The position numbers and the translations under genes are program-made. The notes beneath the pieces are model-generated. The model was given only the letters and a program-made list of their open reading frames with translations, had not been told where the DNA came from and did not search any database. A DNA stretch of 64,000 nucleotides from JAXGMV01 sp040768445 (GTDB lineage Bacteria; Chloroflexota; Anaerolineae; Anaerolineales; Anaerolineaceae). The stretch spans positions 1,364,001 through 1,428,000 of the forward strand of contig JAXGMV010000001.1 in assembly GCA_040768445.1 (NCBI GenBank), written 5' to 3'. Below, piece after piece: positions 58,636 to 64,000 of the stretch; the first letter of the stretch is position 1; every line of letters starts with the position of its first letter.

Positions 58636-58644
58636 TGTTATAAT
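58636..58644 (+). promoter_or_regulatory. Extended -10 before the FW-domain lipoprotein
   Basis: TGTTATAAT, an extended -10, 35 bases before ATG 58679. It suggests a separate promoter for the lipoprotein gene. Confidence 0.45.
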
Positions 58645-58678
58645 TTTTTGACTATCATGTAAAAGATCGGATGTGGAT

Positions 58679-59290
58679 ATGAAGAAAACCATAATACTCA
58701 TGCTCATTACATTAATGGTCACAGTTTCAGCAGGGGGCTGTTTTGCTGAAAAACCTGACCCAGGCGCCCAGGAGACTGCTATTGCCATCGCAGTCACTGC
58801 CCAGGTTGCTGCAATGACCACCCAGGCTTACCTCAATCCCTCACCAACAGTCACCCTGACACCTACTGCAACGCAAACCAACACACCAGAACCAACAGCG
58901 ACCTTTTTGCCCACCAACACCTTCACACCCGAACCGACAGTGGCAAAACTGGCTGCTAAGTTGACATCTATTGGCACATTCCCTGTGAACAAGAACGCCT
59001 TCACACCAAACGAACGCTTCAGCCTGGCAGTAACCTTTGAAAACACAGGTAATGTCCCCTGGTACCCTGGTACAACCTTGAAACTGACCGGTGTAGACGG
59101 TGCTTATGTGACTGTTCAAACCGAAGTTAGCACCAACAAGCAGGTAAACCCGGGTGAGCGCATTGAGTTTGACCTGTGGGCTTATGGTTCAGAGGATATG
59201 AGTTACCAGCGCTTCTACTTCCAGCTCTACAGCGATTACGGCGGCGTCGTTAACGGCGGCTCAGCTGTATTCGGTTATCAACCATATTGA
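58679..59290 (+). CDS. Lipoprotein with NBR1/FW-type Ig-like domain
   Basis: 203 residues. A signal peptide ends near SAGGCF, giving a likely lipid-modified Cys. A spacer rich in Thr and Pro (TNTPEPTATFLPTNTFTPEPT) follows, then a single Ig-like domain with FENTGNVPWYPGTTLKLTG and the Trp that names FW domains. Such domains are frequent in secreted Chloroflexota proteins and probably bind peptides or the cell surface. It closes the envelope locus and ends at a terminator shared with the carrier-protein gene. ATG 58679 is used because an upstream GTG at 58673 adds only two residues. Confidence 0.75.
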   Translation: MKKTIILMLITLMVTVSAGGCFAEKPDPGAQETAIAIAVTAQVAAMTTQAYLNPSPTVTLTPTATQTNTPEPTATFLPTNTFTPEPTVAKLAAKLTSIGTFPVNKNAFTPNERFSLAVTFENTGNVPWYPGTTLKLTGVDGAYVTVQTEVSTNKQVNPGERIEFDLWAYGSEDMSYQRFYFQLYSDYGGVVNGGSAVFGYQPY

Positions 59291-59316
59291 TATTTTCACA
59301 AAATGACAGTTTAAAT

Positions 59317-59350
59317 AATTATCTGGCAAAATCTCTGCCAGATAATTTTT
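59317..59350. terminator. Bidirectional terminator
   Basis: AATTATCTGGCA (59317-59328) pairs perfectly with TGCCAGATAATT (59336-59347), flanked by A- and T-rich ends. It serves the FW lipoprotein and the converging carrier-protein gene. Confidence 0.85.
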
Positions 59351-59473
59351 ATTATGAATAAAACAGGCTTGGATAGAATATTCAAAGATGCTCTTGACTG
59401 CTGTGTTGCAATCCTTAATATTTGAACACTCCCTGCGATTATTAGCGGATCTTTTGCCTATTAAAGGCAGATA

Positions 59474-59728
59474 TTATGCTGATGCAAGGCGCTGGTTTAT
59501 CAGGGCTACCAATTGGTCCAAAGTGTCAAACACGTTGGTATTTAAGTCAGAATCTGATATTAGGACGCCGGTTGTGTCTTCAATAAATAAAGCCAGGTCC
59601 ACCAGGTGGAATGAATCAATCAGGCCGCTGGCTAACAGAGATTCGTTCGGCTGAATGACCCGGTTGGGCTGATCGAGCACTTCGTGGGCGATATATTTTT
59701 GCAACGAAGCAAGCACATTATCAGTCAT
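59474..59728 (-). CDS. Acyl carrier protein (DltC-like candidate)
   Basis: 84 residues, four-helix acyl-carrier fold. GLIDSFHLVDLA carries the phosphopantetheine Ser39; the sequence is acidic and lacks the fatty-acid ACP motif DSLD. LDSF-type motifs also occur in DltC D-alanine carriers. It could supply the thioester for the MBOAT protein encoded 2 kb away in convergent orientation, but an unrelated specialised ACP role cannot be excluded. No ligase or phosphopantetheinyl transferase is adjacent. GAGG lies seven bases before the ATG. Confidence 0.85.
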   Translation of the reverse strand: MTDNVLASLQKYIAHEVLDQPNRVIQPNESLLASGLIDSFHLVDLALFIEDTTGVLISDSDLNTNVFDTLDQLVALINQRLASA

Positions 59729-59762
59729 AATTAAACCTCAAATGGTGTTAAAAATTTTGATT

Positions 59763-59768
59763 ATTATA
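59763..59768 (-). promoter_or_regulatory. -10 box of the carrier-protein gene
   Basis: TATAAT on the minus strand, 35 bases before the carrier-protein start. No clear -35. Confidence 0.4.
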
Positions 59769-59845
59769 CCTTCAAGTGGGTTGGAAGGACTCAGTTTCCA
59801 TAAAATTTCTGGTGTCTGGTTGCCCCGCGCGCTACTAAGAGGGGC

Positions 59846-59851
59846 TATAAT
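59846..59851 (+). promoter_or_regulatory. -10 box of alr
   Basis: TATAAT on the plus strand, 50 bases before alr. The carrier-protein and alr promoters are divergent and lie about 80 bases apart. Confidence 0.45.
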
Positions 59852-59900
59852 ACTTGTTGAACGTTGAGTCATTCATTCACAAAGGAGCACAATTAATCGC

Positions 59901-61007
59901 ATGCAGAAGATTATCAATCAAACCTGGCTTGAGATCGATCTCTCAGCCATTGAACACAATACCAAAGTGATCCTTGATGCCGTAAAAGTGCCTGCACTGG
60001 CTGTTGTCAAGGACAATGGTTACGGACATGGCGCTGTTGAGGTGGCGCAGGCTTTTTTGAAGGCTGGAGGCACCTGGCTGGCTGTGGTTCGCCCGCATGA
60101 AGGGATTGATTTGCGCAAAGCCGGCATCAAAGCCCCGATTTTGGTATTCGGCGGTGCATTACCTGAAGAAATTGACGGCTGTGTTGAAAATGACCTGACC
60201 CTGCCGTTGTATGATTTCGAACAGGCGGATTGGCTCTCAGCCCGGTCTGCGGCTCTTGGCAAATCGGTTAATACCCATATCAAGCTGGATACCGGTATGG
60301 GACGCTTTGGTGTGTTTTCAGAACAAGCGCTTGATCTGGCGAAGTATGCCCAGTCAGCAGGCGGCATTAAGATTGATGGTATTTTCAGCCACCTTCCGCT
60401 CGCTGACCCCGGCGATACACTGACACCCAAGCAGATCATGCGGATGAACGAAGCCATCAAAATGGTAGAAGGTGCCGGTATTCCTTTGCGATGGAAACAC
60501 CTGGCGAATTCTTCCGGCATACTGAATGTACCGGAGAGTTATTTCAACCTGGTTCGTGCCGGCGGCGTGCTGTACGGCATCACTGCCCGCAGACCGGAAG
60601 CCCCGATCAGTATGAAAACCCGCCCGGCTCTCAGTTGGAAGGCACGCCTGATGTCATGTAAGCAGTACCCAGACGGATGGGGCATTGGTTACGGGCAGGA
60701 TTACACTACTAAAAAAGGTGATTGGATCGGTGTCGTACCGGTTGGTCATGGCGATAACTATCACCGGCTCAGCGGCACGCGTGTGCTGGTAGGCGGAACG
60801 TCTATGCCGGTAGTCGGCGTCATCTGCATGGATCATATGATGATTGCTTTGCCGGAAAAGTATGCACTCGGAAGCGAAGTTGTGATCATCGGTAAACAGG
60901 GTGATGAAGAGATCACCGTGCAGGAATTGAAGAAAATCTGGAAATCACCAGCGTCCAATGTATGTTTGGTGCACCCACGCGTTCCACGCGTATATCTGAA
61001 TGGCTGA
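59901..61007 (+). CDS. alr: Alanine racemase
   Basis: 368 residues. AVVKDNGYGHG carries the PLP Lys37. DTGMGRFG, FSHLPLAD, the SSGIL block and RAGGVLYG follow. The segment that normally reads GYADG, with the second catalytic base Tyr, is GHGDN, so His283 replaces it; CMDHMMI is near-normal. It interconverts L- and D-alanine in the cytoplasm, for peptidoglycan or D-alanylation. It is divergent from the carrier-protein gene. AGGAGC lies about 11 bases before the ATG. The Tyr-to-His change may alter rate or specificity. Confidence 0.88.
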   Translation: MQKIINQTWLEIDLSAIEHNTKVILDAVKVPALAVVKDNGYGHGAVEVAQAFLKAGGTWLAVVRPHEGIDLRKAGIKAPILVFGGALPEEIDGCVENDLTLPLYDFEQADWLSARSAALGKSVNTHIKLDTGMGRFGVFSEQALDLAKYAQSAGGIKIDGIFSHLPLADPGDTLTPKQIMRMNEAIKMVEGAGIPLRWKHLANSSGILNVPESYFNLVRAGGVLYGITARRPEAPISMKTRPALSWKARLMSCKQYPDGWGIGYGQDYTTKKGDWIGVVPVGHGDNYHRLSGTRVLVGGTSMPVVGVICMDHMMIALPEKYALGSEVVIIGKQGDEEITVQELKKIWKSPASNVCLVHPRVPRVYLNG

Positions 61008-61077
61008 TCTACGAAGGGTTTTATGGTAATTTGCGATCACGTGTTATCTGTAAGATAGGTCTTTACGGAGGTGAAAA

Positions 61078-61488
61078 ATGTCTGAAGAACACTCACAGGA
61101 AGAAGCAAAAAAATCTACCGGTGAAGCCTGGGAGGAAGTGGGCAAGCAGTTCCAAACGCTGGGTGAGAGCCTGGCAGCAGCTTTTAGGTCCTCTTTCAAT
61201 GATGATACGACGCGTCAGCATTTTAAATCCATGCAGAATGGACTTGAAGGTTTGGTCGATGAAGTTGGCAAGGTGATCAAAGAGAACAAGGAACTGCCAG
61301 AGGTGCAGCAGTTTAAGCAGGATGCCAAAAAAGTGGCAGACCAGTTGGTGGAGAAAGGTGAAAAGACGGTACAGGAAGTTCGCCCACACCTGCTGGATGC
61401 TTTGAAATCTGTCAATGCTGAGTTACAGAAACTGGCACAGCGGATGGAGAACAATCCACCTGATACTGACGAACAAAAGCCGGAATAG
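61078..61488 (+). CDS. Hypothetical helical protein
   Basis: 136 residues, not recognised. It is nearly all amphipathic helix with many Glu and Lys: EEAKKSTGEAWEEVGKQFQTL, MQNGLEGLVDEVGKVI, KQDAKKVADQLVEKGEKTV, LKSVNAELQKLAQRM (each up to 20 residues). It has no Cys, signal peptide or membrane segment. Such proteins often act as stress-related, DNA-associated or apolipoprotein-like factors; nothing here decides. GGAGG lies seven bases before the ATG, 70 bases after alr, so it may be read through from alr. Confidence 0.6.
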   Translation: MSEEHSQEEAKKSTGEAWEEVGKQFQTLGESLAAAFRSSFNDDTTRQHFKSMQNGLEGLVDEVGKVIKENKELPEVQQFKQDAKKVADQLVEKGEKTVQEVRPHLLDALKSVNAELQKLAQRMENNPPDTDEQKPE

Positions 61489-61762
61489 CAGAATCTGGTA
61501 ATTCGGCGAAGTTTACCTGAAAGATAGTGACAGATAATTGAAGGAGTCTTCAGCCGCGCTAAATAATTGTAGCGAGACTGAGATCTTTGTGTAAACAACT
61601 GATATAAAAATATCTATGGTCCGTTGGCAAATCTACCCGATGTCAGTGGACTTTTGTATCTATTGAAGACGATTGAAAGAATAGATAAGCAAGTAATGTT
61701 TTACTGTACCTTGTCGCTCTGAATGTATAATGAGTAAGAGCCTTGTTCAAGGAGTTTTTCAC
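61489..61762. other. Non-coding gap before corA
   Basis: 274 bases. A weak imperfect stem joins AGTCT/AGACT (61545-61549, 61575-61579) and CGCTA/TAGCG (61557-61561, 61570-61574). TATAAT at 61726-61731, preceded by TG, is a likely corA -10. No M-box or other magnesium riboswitch pattern was seen. Confidence 0.5.
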
Positions 61763-62737
61763 ATGGTACGTACAGTTTTTTTCCATAACGAATCAACCCG
61801 GAATGATATTACTCCTGATGAACTTGAGGGGATGTTAAATAAGCATGAGGGGTTATTATGGGTCAGCCTTGAAGATGAAACGGATGAGACCCTGCAGCAT
61901 GTGTTGGGCGACCTGTTTCAATTTCATCCGCTGGCGATTGAAGACTGCCAGAGCAATGGTTATCAAACACCCAAGGTGGATGATTTCCGCAGTTACCTGT
62001 TCCTGATCATGCATGCGCTGATTTATGACAGTACCACACAGCAGTTGGAAACCCGTGAACTGGATATTTTTCTTAGTAAGCATTACCTGGTGACGACTTA
62101 CCAGGGCGATACTATGCCAGCTGTTGACACATTGTGGTTGCTGGCGCAGCGGGATGAACGCCTGCATCAAAATGGTGCCGATTTTTTATGCCATGCACTG
62201 CTTGATATCCTGATCGATGATTACACACCGGCGTTGGATCAGATTGAGGATACGATGGAGTTGATGGAGGATAATGCGCTTGATAATCCCAAGCGGCAGG
62301 TGCTTGATGAAATTATTCACCTCAAACACACAATGATGACCCTGCGGCGAATTGTTTCGCCTGAACGTGAAGTGATCTTGCGGTTGACTCGCAATGAGTT
62401 CAGCCTGATCTCACCGGCATGCCAGATCTACTTCAGGGATGTTTATGATCACCTGGTGCGTTTACATGAAATGATCGATGGCATACGTGATATTGCCGGT
62501 GGTGCTCTTGAGATCTACCTTAACTCAACCTCATTGCGTCTAAACGAGGTGATGAAAGCCCTGACCATTGTTTCAACTATTTTCCTGCCGCTGTCATTTG
62601 TGGCTGGAATTTATGGAATGAATTTCAAACACATGCCTGAATTAAGCTGGTGGCTCGGCTATCCGTTGGTGTGGCTGGTTTTTGTCCTCATCGCTGGCGG
62701 GATGTTGACTTTCTTCCGGCGCAAGGGTTGGTTCTAA
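61763..62737 (+). CDS. corA: CorA-type magnesium/cobalt channel
   Basis: 324 residues. The N-terminal two-thirds is a cytoplasmic domain (LWVSLEDETDE, FHPLAIEDC). The C-terminal part has two membrane helices with the YGMNF selectivity motif near residue 300 and a charged tail. It forms a pentameric Mg2+ or divalent-metal channel. ATG 61763 is chosen because AGGAG lies eight bases upstream; ATG 61730 overlaps the TATAAT box and is unlikely. It is a single-gene unit. Confidence 0.95.
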   Translation: MVRTVFFHNESTRNDITPDELEGMLNKHEGLLWVSLEDETDETLQHVLGDLFQFHPLAIEDCQSNGYQTPKVDDFRSYLFLIMHALIYDSTTQQLETRELDIFLSKHYLVTTYQGDTMPAVDTLWLLAQRDERLHQNGADFLCHALLDILIDDYTPALDQIEDTMELMEDNALDNPKRQVLDEIIHLKHTMMTLRRIVSPEREVILRLTRNEFSLISPACQIYFRDVYDHLVRLHEMIDGIRDIAGGALEIYLNSTSLRLNEVMKALTIVSTIFLPLSFVAGIYGMNFKHMPELSWWLGYPLVWLVFVLIAGGMLTFFRRKGWF

Positions 62738-62781
62738 CTCGACGTATAACGTCGCCAGTCTCCAGACATTCAAAGGGAAGC

Positions 62782-64000
62782 TTAATCCAAGTGTGTTCTG
62801 CGCAGCCTGAGGCTGTTGAAAACGACGAACACACTGCTGAAAGCCATGGCGCCTGCCGCCAGCATGGGATTGAGAAAACCTGCTGCAGCTGCAGGTATCA
62901 GTATGATGTTGTAAATAAAAGCCCAGAACAGGTTCTGCTTGATGGTTGTAAGCGTTTTACGAGACAAGGTGATGGCGCGTGGCACACCAGCCAGGTCACC
63001 GCTAATTAAAACCATTGGCGCTGAGGAGATGGCTACATCTGTCCCTGTGCCGATAGCAATGCCTACATCAGCCCTGGCAAGCGCCGGCGCATCATTGATG
63101 CCGTCACCGACCATTGCCACCACTTCGCCGTTCTGCTGAAGCTTCTCAACCTCAGCAGCTTTATCAGCGGGCATCACTTCAGCCAGCACCAGGTCAATGC
63201 CTGCCTGTTCGGCAATTGCGGCGGCAGTCATGTGGTTGTCACCCGTCATCATCCCGACCTTCAGTCCCATCTTATGCAGGCGCTGCACAGCAGCGTAGGC
63301 ATTATCCTTGATGGTATCGGCAACGGCTATTAAACCGGCTGGTGCATGATTGACAAGCACCAACATGACGGTTTTTCCCTGTGTTTGCAGTTGATGAATG
63401 GATGGCTGGTGCAGTACGAGTTCCGCCTCGTACTGTTTGCCAATCTCGAGGCTGCCGACCTGAATTACTTGACTGTCAACCTCAGCCATGACGCCCTGAC
63501 CAGCTGACGCAACAAACCCAAGCGGTTCGGATAGTGATAATTCTCTGCGGTTGGATTCAGCCAGGATGGCTTCACCAAGTGGATGTTCACTGCCTTTTTC
63601 AACTGAAGCAGCCAGGCGCAGCAACTCGTCCTCTCCTTTATCAAAATTCAACAATAAGATATCTGTGACAACCGGCTGTCCCCTGGTTAAGGTTCCAGTT
63701 TTATCGAGCACCACGGTGGTCAGGCGTCCGGCTTGCTCAAGCGCTTCACCGTTTTTGATCAGGATGCCGTGCTCAGCGCCAAGACCGGTACCGACCATGA
63801 CTGCCGTCGGGGTGGCAAGCCCCATGGCGCAGGGACAGGCGATCACCAGCACAGCCACCGTGTTGATCAATGCGCGGGTGAAGGCGGTCAGATCACTATC
63901 AGCCGGCAGGGGTATTAGCCAGTACCAGATGATAAAGGTCAGGGCAGCGATTGCAATGACCACCGGCACAAATATGGCTGAGATACGGTCTGCCAGCTTC
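62782..64000 (-). CDS. copA: Copper-type P1B-ATPase, 5' part beyond the window
   Basis: The frame is open to base 64000 and begins there with ADRISAIFVPVVI, a segment normally in the middle of CopA, so the N-terminal metal-binding domains lie outside. VIACPCAMGLATPTAVMVG is the CPC metal site in the sixth helix, DKTGTLTRG the phosphorylation site, and GDNHMTAAAIA and GDGINDAPAL the ATP hinge region. It pumps Cu+ out of the cytoplasm. The C-terminal end RLRRTHLD is complete. The 44-base gap to corA carries no visible strong terminator. Confidence 0.94.
   Translation of the reverse strand, partial: KLADRISAIFVPVVIAIAALTFIIWYWLIPLPADSDLTAFTRALINTVAVLVIACPCAMGLATPTAVMVGTGLGAEHGILIKNGEALEQAGRLTTVVLDKTGTLTRGQPVVTDILLLNFDKGEDELLRLAASVEKGSEHPLGEAILAESNRRELSLSEPLGFVASAGQGVMAEVDSQVIQVGSLEIGKQYEAELVLHQPSIHQLQTQGKTVMLVLVNHAPAGLIAVADTIKDNAYAAVQRLHKMGLKVGMMTGDNHMTAAAIAEQAGIDLVLAEVMPADKAAEVEKLQQNGEVVAMVGDGINDAPALARADVGIAIGTGTDVAISSAPMVLISGDLAGVPRAITLSRKTLTTIKQNLFWAFIYNIILIPAAAAGFLNPMLAAGAMAFSSVFVVFNSLRLRRTHLD

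Noticed and set aside
59388..59654. Plus-strand reading frame opposite the carrier protein
   Set aside because: It lies antisense to a clear acyl carrier protein with a ribosome site; its product has no recognisable features.
61489..61762. Possible magnesium riboswitch (M-box) before corA
   Set aside because: No M-box core sequence and only a weak imperfect stem are visible.
1..64000. tRNA or rRNA genes, insertion sequences, prophage
   Set aside because: Gaps between genes were scanned by eye for tRNA arms, transposase-like frames and inverted ends; none was found. A covariance-model search would be needed to be certain.

Overview
The window looks like chromosomal DNA of an anaerobic member of the Chloroflexota, most likely class Anaerolineae. 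The evidence is indirect. Base composition is moderate. Secreted lipoproteins carry low-complexity Ala/Pro/Thr/Glu linkers behind the lipobox (for example the EAPAAT repeats near 27664 and 40847), a style I associate with this phylum. There is an oxygen-sensitive glycyl-radical enzyme with its activase, a formate/nitrite-type channel and a molybdopterin oxidoreductase without an export signal. Three genes follow TGnTATAAT-like extended -10 boxes with no clear -35. I see no rRNA, tRNA, CRISPR array, insertion sequence or prophage, and no gene-free stretch longer than about 275 bases. Left part, 1-22980: a mosaic of short housekeeping and accessory operons. These are a glycosyltransferase-like gene cut by the left edge, DUF5946, a DUF1801 protein, a DEAD-box RNA helicase with a structured leader, and a molybdopterin oxidoreductase. 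On the minus strand follow YegP, YgbA, a formate/nitrite channel with a stand-alone AsnC ligand domain, a nucleoside hydrolase with a HAD phosphatase, MsrA, DUF454, an UlaG-like hydrolase and a lipoprotein. Then come a double GNAT protein, a HypD-type glycyl-radical dehydratase with its activase, TyrS, bacterioferritin, malic enzyme, and an S51-like protein with a CysRS-like tail. Middle part, 23242-52175: about 29 kb of genes all on the plus strand, opened by a GntR regulator with a good promoter and repeated operator-like sites. The locus holds RraA-like, aminotransferase, aspartokinase and Asd genes, two complete five-gene peptide-type ABC importers, four creatininase-family hydrolases in two pairs, three AstE/AspA-like deacylases, an AtzG-like subunit with an amidase, an M20 dipeptidase and an M32 carboxypeptidase. 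Its core is an eight-gene module (binding lipoprotein, two permeases, two ATPases, two creatininase-like hydrolases, one AstE-like deacylase) that appears twice in identical order, at 27565-35761 and 40751-49129. I read it as an uptake and hydrolysis system for small amide, N-acyl or peptide compounds feeding aspartate-semialdehyde and amino-acid metabolism; the substrate is unknown. Right part, 52227-64000: an ADP-ribosylglycohydrolase, then a cell-envelope acylation locus. That locus has an SGNH-like lipoprotein with a Cys nucleophile position, a 42-residue membrane microprotein ending IYQGF, an MBOAT acyltransferase, a membrane-anchored SGNH protein, a lipoprotein, and, in convergent orientation, an acyl carrier protein. 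Alanine racemase is divergent from the carrier protein. The set resembles the D-alanylation (Dlt) pathway with a DltX-like acyl-shuttle peptide, in an organism not expected to have teichoic acids, and is one of the two most interesting systems here; the other is the duplicated module. CorA and a copper-type P-ATPase cut by the right edge close the window.
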